A DNA stretch of 6,485 bases from Tannerella sp. (GTDB lineage: Bacteria > Bacteroidota > Bacteroidia > Bacteroidales > Tannerellaceae): NCBI GenBank assembly GCA_031277235.1, contig JAITMT010000245.1, positions 1 through 6,485 on the forward strand, read 5' to 3'. This document shows positions 1 through 5,163 of the stretch, piece by piece. The position numbers and the translations under genes were made by a program. The notes beneath the pieces were generated by a model. That model ran no database searches. It saw nothing but the letters and a program-made list of their open reading frames with translations, and was not told where the DNA came from. Within the stretch, counting starts at the first letter, position 1; each line of letters opens with the position of its first letter.

Positions 1-369
1 GAAGAATTACAAATCATAAAAAGCGAGATAGAATTACAAACTAACTTTGAATATGAAATTCCAATTTGCCCAAGTGTTATAGGTGGAATACATATTGATT
101 ACAGCGGAAATATTATCGTAGATGAGGCTACAGGACTTTCTTGCCATTGGTTTTGGTTGAAAGAGCCGAAAGTAAAAACATTAACAACAATATATTCAGA
201 AACGACAATAAATTCAATTTCTGAAAAAATATTTGACTACCGTACACAACAATTACCCACTTTGAAAAATATGATAGATGAAATACCAATTTTGTCTTTT
301 GGGGGTTGTGGCGGAAATGTTAAATTTTTGTTAGAAAAATATATTAGTATTCACGAAAAAATTAAATAA
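1..369 (+). CDS. C-terminal part of an unrecognised protein (5' end outside window)
   Basis: The frame is open from base 1 to the TAA at 367-369 and gives 122 residues with no stop. The gene therefore begins upstream of the window, and the internal TTG at 157 is unlikely to be the real start. The visible part looks like a soluble mixed alpha/beta protein: no membrane segment or signal is seen. Recognisable landmarks are an IGGIHIDYSGNIIVDEATG stretch near residues 27-45 and a Gly-rich FGGCGG motif near residues 100-105, followed by a basic helical tail. I do not recognise the family. Coding is markedly AT-rich compared with the genes after 1471, which would fit acquired or accessory DNA. No intrinsic terminator with a T-run is visible downstream. 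That it is a real gene is supported by the long open frame and protein-like composition; its function is unknown. Confidence 0.6.
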   Translation, partial: EELQIIKSEIELQTNFEYEIPICPSVIGGIHIDYSGNIIVDEATGLSCHWFWLKEPKVKTLTTIYSETTINSISEKIFDYRTQQLPTLKNMIDEIPILSFGGCGGNVKFLLEKYISIHEKIK

Positions 370-405
370 ATGGTAACAGTAACTGTTCTAAAAAACCGTT
401 TTTGA

Positions 406-435
406 GGATATTATTAATGGATATTCATAATATCC
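406..435. repeat. Short inverted repeat in the spacer after the first gene
   Basis: GGATATTAT (406-414) is the exact reverse complement of ATAATATCC (427-435), leaving a 12-nt loop. It has no T-run after it, so it does not look like an intrinsic terminator. A second small palindrome, AACAGT-A-ACTGTT, lies at 375-387. Both sites are AT-rich and short and could be chance. No promoter matching the Bacteroidetes consensus was found between 370 and 550. Confidence 0.3.
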
Positions 436-550
436 ACAGGAAAGATATTCTATGTTTAACCCAAATTAGGCATTAGAAATAATATGATATTACAAAATCC
501 AGTAATTCATTTCTGCCTGTTTTTTTCTAAAGAGTAGCGTTAGAGAAAAA

Positions 551-1084
551 GTGAAGGAGGAAGACATATACAAAGAGAACGATTACATTGAAATCCGGGA
601 TGAAATCTATCAAATTTTAGGCGTGAACACGCAAAAGTTCACGCTTGATTTGGAAAAAGTGGATTTGTCAAAAGTTCAAAAGGAGCCCCCGCAGAAAAAA
701 ATGTTTCAGGCAAAAGAATTTACGACAAGGGAAACCATTTCACTGGAGAGTTTGCGGGGGAAATATGTCTTGCTTGATTTCTGGGGTGTCTGGTGCAACC
801 CTTGCATAAAAGAATTGCCTCATCTTAAAGATTTATATGACAAAACAGACCGCTCCAAATTCGAGATCGTTGGAATCGCCGTTCGCAGCGCTCCCGACCG
901 GCTCCAAAATGCGATTGAGTTGCATGACATCACATGGCCTCAAATTTTATCGGACGAAATCGCAAAGGCGTATGAAATAGAACGTTATCCGACCACTTTT
1001 TTGATTGACCCCGAAGGCAATATCATAGCCAAAGACTTGAGAGGGGATGAATTGGAGAAGAAAATTTTGAGCCTGACGCAATGA
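551..1084 (+). CDS. TlpA/ResA-like thioredoxin-fold protein, probably N-terminally truncated
   Basis: This encodes 177 residues from a GTG at 551. Residues from about 50 to 175 form a redoxin/TlpA-type thioredoxin domain: KYVLLDFWGVWCNPC contains the WCxxC redox site (Cys82 and Cys85), and YPTTFLID carries the cis-proline (Pro147). Such proteins reduce or oxidise disulfides, usually outside the cytoplasm. Residues 1-49 resemble the segment that precedes the thioredoxin domain in longer, exported Bacteroidetes proteins (an IEIRDEIYQILGV beta-type motif). No signal peptide, lipobox or membrane anchor is present here. The start is uncertain: the frame is open back to a stop at 503-505, there is no good ribosome site before 551, and the first in-frame ATG is at 701 (residue 51). 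I infer a gene that lost its 5' part, or a remnant. The thioredoxin assignment is firm; expression and integrity are not. Confidence 0.75.
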   Translation: MKEEDIYKENDYIEIRDEIYQILGVNTQKFTLDLEKVDLSKVQKEPPQKKMFQAKEFTTRETISLESLRGKYVLLDFWGVWCNPCIKELPHLKDLYDKTDRSKFEIVGIAVRSAPDRLQNAIELHDITWPQILSDEIAKAYEIERYPTTFLIDPEGNIIAKDLRGDELEKKILSLTQ

Positions 1085-1470
1085 AAATGTCAGCAGATGC
1101 AAGCGGTACTGAGGAGGGACAAGGCAAAAATAAGGTAAAATTATCATCCGGATATAAATAATTTCGATAAAGTATTGTGGAGAAAAGAATTTATTGTATT
1201 TTTGCATGTTTTTACGAGTTGTAAAAAGACTGAAAACGAGAAAAAGTAACAGTTATGCCGGGCATATACCATAATTTATTACAGTTGCAACCAGCCATGG
1301 AAAACGGGACTGTTGAGATCGGCCAAAAATTTCATGTATTGGTCTATATGTTGCCATACGAAGTACCCCGCGAAGGAGGTGCAATATTGTGCCGTCAAAG
1401 GCAGTGGAAAAGAATCCGGCATCAGGCATTACAATAAAATGACATCAAATTTATTTAAAAGTCTATAACT
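1085..1470 (+). other. 386-bp stretch without a convincing gene
   Basis: Apart from the promoter match at 1174-1204, I see no supported gene here. A 60-codon frame starts with ATG at 1255 and ends at 1437. It has no recognisable motif and an unusually basic end (RQRQWKRIRHQ). From about 1380 a second frame (+2) is open into the region before 1471 and reads AVKGSGKESGIRHYNK. Frame switching of this kind suggests a decayed coding remnant or an intergenic repeat rather than a working small gene. No terminator follows the thioredoxin-like gene at 1084. Confidence 0.4.
1174..1204 (+). promoter_or_regulatory. Bacteroidetes-type promoter upstream of the beta-helix lipoprotein
   Basis: TATTTTTG at 1197-1204 matches the -7 consensus TAnnTTTG exactly. 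ATTG at 1174-1177 sits 19 bp upstream, where the -33 TTTG element is expected, with one mismatch. Transcription would begin at roughly 1208-1214, giving a leader of about 260 nt before the ATG at 1471. This is a sequence match only. AT-rich DNA produces such matches by chance, and the long leader makes the assignment to 1471 uncertain. Confidence 0.45.
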
Positions 1471-2781
1471 ATGAACATTTCAATCTTCAATCACAGCAAA
1501 AGCATCTGCTTTTCCACGCTTTTAAGCGCAGTTTTAATTCTATCCGCTTGCGGTACGGAACCAATCATCCGTTCGCCGGAAGAACCCGGAACAGAGCCGG
1601 GAACCAAAACCGAGACCGGAACCGAGACCGAGACCGGAACCGGAACAGAAATCTCCTACACGCATACCCTCAGGGTAAACAGGAACGGAACGTACAAAAC
1701 CATTGCCGCCGTCGCCGCAGCCGCCAAAGACAGCACTTTGATCGAGATAGAAGCGGGCACCTATTCGGGCGACGTGGCACAGTGGACGCAAAACGAAATC
1801 CACATCCGCGCCGTTGGCGGAGAAGTCATTCTGGACGCCGCCGGCAAAAGTTTTGGCGGGAAAGGGATTTGGGAAATCGCCAGTAAAGGCAGGGTGAAAG
1901 TCGAAGGCTTCACTTTTCAAAATTCAACCGTCCCAGACCGGAATGGCGCCGGAATAAGATTTGCATCGGGCGACTTGACGGTGGTAAACTGCCGTTTCCT
2001 GCACAATGAAATGGGAATTTTAACCGGTAACTTACCCGAAACGACCTTAACGGTTAGAAACTGCGAATTTGCCTATAGCGGTTACGGCGACGGCTATTCG
2101 CATAATTTATATGTGGGAACAATTGATAAGGTGATTGTTACGGGCAGTTATTTTCACCATGCAAAGGATGGACAGTTGCTGAAAAGTCGCGCCCGGCTGA
2201 GTATCGTCCGGTACAACCGCGTTACCGATGAAAATGATGCCGAATCTGAAGCAAGTTACGAGTTGGATTTCCCGTCGGGCGGCATAGCCGTGGTGGTGGG
2301 AAACGTCATCCAGCAGTCTGTCAACAGTCCCAATACCGCCATCGTTGCCTTCACCGAAGAATACAACAACAAATGGCCCGTAAATGCTTTGTATCTGAGC
2401 CACAACACGGTGCTGAATTACAGAACGTCAGGCACGAATCCGCTGATATCGCCATCCTCCAATATTCCGGCTTCAAGCATTGTGCTGGTAAATAACCTGA
2501 TAGAGAGCAATATCGGGATGCCGCAAGCCGGATGGTTGCGCACAAACACGGGCAATGAACGTTTCGGCAAAGCGAATGTAAACGGCAGTTTTGTTCCTTC
2601 GTCCGCGCTGTATAACAGTTTGCTGAACAAAATAGCAAAGAACATTGACGATCTTTTACCTGCAAACCTCAAACAGCAGGGCATTTCACTGATTCCCGCG
2701 GAAGAATACGTGCATCCGCTGAAAACGGAAAAATTGACGGCAGCGCCCAAAATACCCGGCGCCATGCAAAAAAGCCAGTAA
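1471..2781 (+). CDS. Surface lipoprotein with a right-handed parallel beta-helix domain
   Basis: The protein has 436 residues from ATG 1471. Residues 1-26 are a lipoprotein signal peptide: a basic start, hydrophobic LLSAVLIL, and lipobox LSAC with the lipidated Cys27. A low-complexity Gly/Thr/Glu linker follows (residues 40-60). From about residue 66 the sequence has the features of a pectate-lyase-like beta-helix: YKTIAAVAAAAKDSTLIEIEAGTY opening, then repeated short strands with Asn turns (VVNCRF, VRNCEF, VVGNVI, LVNNLI). Conserved-looking blocks are HNLYVG (211-216), LLKSRA (236-241) and SYELDFPSGG (262-271). I recall these from a widespread beta-helix family of unestablished activity. Proteins of this fold often bind or cleave polysaccharides, so a glycan-related role outside the cell is plausible, but no catalytic residues can be assigned. 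It has no obvious link to the aromatic operon, which has its own promoter. Confidence 0.85.
   Translation: MNISIFNHSKSICFSTLLSAVLILSACGTEPIIRSPEEPGTEPGTKTETGTETETGTGTEISYTHTLRVNRNGTYKTIAAVAAAAKDSTLIEIEAGTYSGDVAQWTQNEIHIRAVGGEVILDAAGKSFGGKGIWEIASKGRVKVEGFTFQNSTVPDRNGAGIRFASGDLTVVNCRFLHNEMGILTGNLPETTLTVRNCEFAYSGYGDGYSHNLYVGTIDKVIVTGSYFHHAKDGQLLKSRARLSIVRYNRVTDENDAESEASYELDFPSGGIAVVVGNVIQQSVNSPNTAIVAFTEEYNNKWPVNALYLSHNTVLNYRTSGTNPLISPSSNIPASSIVLVNNLIESNIGMPQAGWLRTNTGNERFGKANVNGSFVPSSALYNSLLNKIAKNIDDLLPANLKQQGISLIPAEEYVHPLKTEKLTAAPKIPGAMQKSQ
1588..1650 (+). repeat. Degenerate 6-bp tandem repeats coding the Gly/Thr/Glu linker
   Basis: Units related to ACCGAG and ACCGGA are repeated in tandem, most regularly at 1608-1644, and code residues 40-60 of the lipoprotein (GTE, TET and GTG units). 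Because the unit is a multiple of three, copy-number change would lengthen or shorten the linker without breaking the frame. The likely job is a flexible spacer between the lipid anchor and the beta-helix. The same repeat creates long open frames in other phases that are not genes. Confidence 0.7.
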
Positions 2782-2825
2782 TTCCCGATAATTTTCAGAA
2801 AAAGATAAAAAAATATGAAAATTTG

Positions 2826-2856
2826 TTTGCAAATACAAAAAAAGTCTTTACCTTTG
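2826..2856 (+). promoter_or_regulatory. Promoter of the aromatic amino acid operon
   Basis: TTTG at 2826-2829, a 19-bp spacer, and TACCTTTG at 2849-2856 match both the -33 and -7 elements of the Bacteroidetes housekeeping promoter without a mismatch. A second TTTG lies directly upstream (2822-2825). Transcription is expected to start near 2860-2866, which puts the leader ATG at 2877 only about 15 nt from the 5' end. This placement makes the leader peptide the first thing translated. It is the best promoter match in the window. Confidence 0.8.
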
Positions 2857-2876
2857 CCGCCGAAATAAGATAAAAA

Positions 2877-2930
2877 ATGAAAGGTTTGTTTGGTACATAT
2901 TTTTATTTTTACTTTTACTTTAACCGGTGA
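2877..2930 (+). CDS. Phe/Tyr-rich leader peptide of an attenuator
   Basis: A 17-codon frame from ATG 2877 to TGA 2928-2930 reads MKGLFGTYFYFYFYFNR. It holds five Phe and four Tyr codons, with an unbroken Tyr-Phe alternation over residues 8-15 (2898-2921). It lies just after a consensus promoter and before pheA, and its stop codon is directly followed by the first arm of the antiterminator hairpin. This matches the role of the E. coli pheL leader: ribosomes stall on these codons when charged tRNA-Phe or tRNA-Tyr is scarce. The sequence is not homologous to pheL; the comparison is of function and layout. The A-rich stretch before the ATG is typical of Bacteroidetes starts. The alternative is a chance frame in T-rich DNA, which the surrounding structures make unlikely. 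The product would have no role apart from being translated. Confidence 0.82.
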   Translation: MKGLFGTYFYFYFYFNR

Positions 2931-2989
2931 AGGCAGGAATTTTGATATGTATAGTTTAAGTTTTAAATTGTTAATAGAAAATCCTGCCT
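2931..2989 (+). promoter_or_regulatory. Antiterminator hairpin of the Phe/Tyr attenuator
   Basis: AGGCAGGA (2931-2938) pairs perfectly with TCCTGCCT (2982-2989). Four more A-T pairs (2940-2943 with 2978-2981) extend the stem past a one-base bulge, leaving a loop of 34 nt. The right arm (2978-2989) is the same segment that forms the left arm of the terminator, so the two hairpins exclude each other. The left arm begins at the first base after the leader stop codon. A ribosome stalled in the Tyr/Phe run leaves it mostly free, whereas a ribosome at the stop codon covers it. In the first case the operon would be read through. Confidence 0.78.
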
Positions 2990-3012
2990 CAACAAAGGGC
3001 GGGATTTTTTTT
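2978..3012 (+). terminator. Intrinsic terminator of the attenuator, upstream of pheA
   Basis: The left arm AAAATCCTGCCT (2978-2989) pairs with GGGCGGGATTTT (2997-3008) through twelve pairs, two of them G-U, around a 7-nt loop (CAACAAA). The right arm merges into a run of eight T (3005-3012). This is a standard Rho-independent terminator, and it sits before the pheA start at 3039 rather than after a gene. With abundant Phe and Tyr the leader ribosome reaches the stop codon, blocks the competing antiterminator and lets this hairpin form, cutting off transcription of the operon. Confidence 0.85.
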
Positions 3013-3038
3013 GAGGGAAATTAAAAAGTAAAAAGAAT

Positions 3039-3881
3039 ATGAAAAAAGTTGCTATTCAGGGAATTGCCGGTTCGTATCACGATATTGCCTCGCGCCAATA
3101 TTTTGATAGGGAAGATGTTGAGATAATCCCTTGCAGTACATTCAAGGAAATCATTCAGCATATCCATGCGGATGCATCGGTCGTCGGATTGATGGCGATT
3201 GAAAACACGATTGCAGGCAGTCTGTTGCCCAATTACGAACTGATTCGCCAAAGCGGTTGTGTCATTACGGGCGAGTACAAACTGCGTATTTCGCACACGC
3301 TTGCCGCCCTGCCCGGTACGAAGATCGAGCAGATTACGGACGTTAATTCCCATCCGATTGCTTTGATGCAGTGCTTTGAATATCTGGATACTCTGAAAAA
3401 TGTACGGATTGTGGAGAGCGAAGATACGGCGTTGAGCGCCCGATGGATTGCCGAAAATCAGTTGCAGGGGCAGGCGGCGATATGCAGTAAATATGCGGCG
3501 GAACTGTTTGGTTTAGAAGTACTTGCGGAAGGAATCGAGACGAACAAGCACAATTTCACGCGCTTTCTGGTGCTTGCGGATGCGTGGAACGCTGACGGAC
3601 TGCTTAGCGGCGTCGGGAAAAGCAAGTCGTCCATCGTTTTTGCAACGCCGCATACGCCGGGAAGTCTGTCTAAAATATTGACTATCTTGTCATTCTACGA
3701 TATGAATCTATCGAAAATCCAGTCGTTGCCCATCATCGGCAGAGAGTGGGAATACATGTTTTATGTGGATTTGAATTTTGCCGATTATACGCGCTACAAA
3801 CAGGCTTTGGACGCGATAATGCCGTTGACAAGAGACTTAAAAATTCTGGGAGAATATGGAGAAGGAAAGCAAAGTGTTTGA
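3039..3881 (+). CDS. pheA: Prephenate dehydratase (monofunctional, with ACT domain)
   Basis: This 280-residue cytoplasmic enzyme converts prephenate to phenylpyruvate, water and CO2 in Phe synthesis. The catalytic domain spans about residues 1-185: GIAGSYHDIA at the start, IENTIAGS (Glu55, Asn56, Thr57), SHPIALMQ, SEDTALSA, and the hallmark NFTRF with the TRF motif at 174-176. The C-terminal ACT domain spans about 197-275 (TPGSLSKIL through EYMFYVDL) and normally binds Phe for feedback inhibition. The Phe-site motif usually written ESRP reads QSLP here (Gln228-Pro231). No chorismate mutase domain is attached; that activity is on the DAHP synthase encoded downstream. Length is usual for a stand-alone enzyme. 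The ATG at 3039 follows an A-rich leader 26 nt after the attenuator T-run. The 3' end overlaps the aminotransferase gene by 26 nt, which suggests translational coupling. Confidence 0.96.
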   Translation: MKKVAIQGIAGSYHDIASRQYFDREDVEIIPCSTFKEIIQHIHADASVVGLMAIENTIAGSLLPNYELIRQSGCVITGEYKLRISHTLAALPGTKIEQITDVNSHPIALMQCFEYLDTLKNVRIVESEDTALSARWIAENQLQGQAAICSKYAAELFGLEVLAEGIETNKHNFTRFLVLADAWNADGLLSGVGKSKSSIVFATPHTPGSLSKILTILSFYDMNLSKIQSLPIIGREWEYMFYVDLNFADYTRYKQALDAIMPLTRDLKILGEYGEGKQSV

Positions 3882-5061
3882 TATTCAGCCTGCCGCCAGA
3901 ATCGGCAAGGTCGAGGAATATTATTTTTCAAGGAAATTGAAGGAAGTGGCGTCCATGAATGCCGCCGGTAAAAACGTGATTAATCTCGGCATCGGAAGCC
4001 CGGATTTGCCGCCCTCCAAGGAGGCGATTGAGGTTTTTTGCACGGAGGTTCGGAAAGACGATGTGCATGGTTATCAGTCGTATGTGGGCATTCCCGAATT
4101 GCGAAAAGGGTTTGCCGACTGGTACGAAAAATGGTTTGGCGTGTCGCTGGATTTCAAAACGGAGATTCAGCCGCTGATAGGCTCGAAAGAGGGTATTTTG
4201 CATATTTCGATGGCTTTCTTGAATGAGGGCGACGGCGTGCTGGTGCCTAATCCCGGCTATCCGACGTATCTGTCTGTCAGCAAGTTGGTTGGCGCGGATG
4301 TTGTTTTTTATGAATTGAAGGAAGAAAACGGCTGGCGTCCCGATTTTGAAGCGCTGGAAAAAACGGTGGAAGAACGGAAAAAGAGCGGAAAAACGCCCGT
4401 TAAACTGATGTGGACGAACTATCCCAACATGCCGACCGGCGCGAATGCAAGTATCGAACTGTATGAGAAACTGGTTGCGTTTGGCAGACGTCATAACATC
4501 GTGATTTGCAATGACAATCCCTACTGTTTTATTCTGAATGAACATCCCATCAGTATTTTAACGGTCGAAGGTGCGAGAGATATCTGTATAGAACTCAATT
4601 CAATGAGCAAATCGCACAACATGCCGGGCTGGCGTATGGCGATGTGCGTCTCCAATGCGCAGTTTATCGAATGGATTTTGCGCGTGAAAAGCAATGTTGA
4701 TTCGGGACAGTTCAAACCGATGCAATCGGCTGTAGTTGAATCGCTTAAAGCCGGAAGAGAATGGTACGACGGAAATAATGCGGTCTATCTGCAACGGCGC
4801 GTTTTGGCGGGAGAAATTATGCAGGCTTTGGGCTGTACGTATGATGAAAATCAGGTCGGTTTATTTCTGTGGGGCAAGATTCCCGATACGGAAAAAAACA
4901 GTGAATCGCTGGCTGACAGCGTGTTATACGAATGTAATGTTTTCATCACGCCCGGATCCATTTTCGGTAGCGCCGGCGAGCGATATGTCAGAATATCATT
5001 GTGTTGCGATGAGAGAATGTTGAGGGAAGCGGAAAAGAGAGTTCAAAGGATAAACGGGTGA
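3856..5061 (+). CDS. PLP-dependent class I/II aminotransferase, probably for aromatic keto acids
   Basis: The 401-residue protein has the fold-type I aminotransferase signature. These are INLGIGSPDLPP near residue 42; a PLP-contacting NYPNMPTG (Asn188-Gly195, Asn191 in the usual PLP-contacting place); CNDNPY with Asp220 and Tyr223; SMSKSHNMPGWR with the Schiff-base Lys252; and YVRIS with the substrate carboxylate Arg379. The NPxNPTG-type motif has Met in place of its second Asn. Its place between pheA and DAHP synthase suggests that it transaminates phenylpyruvate and 4-hydroxyphenylpyruvate to Phe and Tyr; prephenate as substrate is also possible. Homologs are often labelled aspartate or LL-diaminopimelate aminotransferase, and sequence alone does not settle the substrate. 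The ATG at 3856 lies inside the end of pheA, with GGGAG at 3848-3852 as ribosome site. The stop codon lies inside an inverted repeat. Confidence 0.9.
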   Translation: MEKESKVFDIQPAARIGKVEEYYFSRKLKEVASMNAAGKNVINLGIGSPDLPPSKEAIEVFCTEVRKDDVHGYQSYVGIPELRKGFADWYEKWFGVSLDFKTEIQPLIGSKEGILHISMAFLNEGDGVLVPNPGYPTYLSVSKLVGADVVFYELKEENGWRPDFEALEKTVEERKKSGKTPVKLMWTNYPNMPTGANASIELYEKLVAFGRRHNIVICNDNPYCFILNEHPISILTVEGARDICIELNSMSKSHNMPGWRMAMCVSNAQFIEWILRVKSNVDSGQFKPMQSAVVESLKAGREWYDGNNAVYLQRRVLAGEIMQALGCTYDENQVGLFLWGKIPDTEKNSESLADSVLYECNVFITPGSIFGSAGERYVRISLCCDERMLREAEKRVQRING

Positions 5062-5127
5062 ACGGGTAAACGTATGAACGGTATCCGAAGATATATTTTT
5101 CCCGTTCTTCCGTGTTCCCGTTTACCC
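5056..5127. repeat. Imperfect 27-bp inverted repeat after the aminotransferase gene
   Basis: The arms at 5056-5082 and 5101-5127 are complementary at about 20 of 27 positions by eye, plus one G-U pair, around an 18-nt loop. The left arm begins GGGTGAACGGG and the right arm ends CCCGTTTACCC. The left arm also contains a short direct repeat (GGGTGAACG, GGGTAAACG). It includes the aminotransferase stop codon (5059-5061). Seven A residues follow on this strand, so it is not a terminator for the operon direction. It could shape mRNA stability between the aminotransferase and DAHP synthase genes, or be a dispersed intergenic repeat. Confidence 0.6.
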
Positions 5128-5163
5128 CAAAAAAATAGTTAATAATTAAAAATAGATAAAAGT

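Noticed and set aside
406..435. Hairpin after the first gene as its transcription terminator
   Set aside because: The stem is AT-rich and is followed by ACAGGAAAG rather than a T-run, and it lies about 40 nt from the stop codon.
1255..1437. 60-codon frame as a genuine small protein
   Set aside because: It has no ribosome site, no known motif and a codon pattern unlike its neighbours. An adjoining phase looks equally protein-like, so I describe it only as part of the gene-poor stretch.
1540..1920. Long open frames on the minus strand and in the +3 phase within the lipoprotein gene, rich in Arg/Asn/Asp or Gly/Leu/Ser
   Set aside because: They are produced by the hexamer repeat and the GC-richer codons of the lipoprotein gene. 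They have no recognisable domain, and the lipoprotein frame explains the region fully.
2860..3012. Riboswitch or T-box as the explanation of the pheA leader
   Set aside because: There is no T-box consensus, no extended conserved aptamer-like folding and little room for one. The Tyr/Phe codon run with its adjacent stop codon explains the two alternative hairpins better.
3928..4545. A 205-codon minus-strand frame inside the aminotransferase gene
   Set aside because: The opposite strand encodes an aminotransferase with every catalytic motif. The antisense product shows no domain and no promoter of its own.
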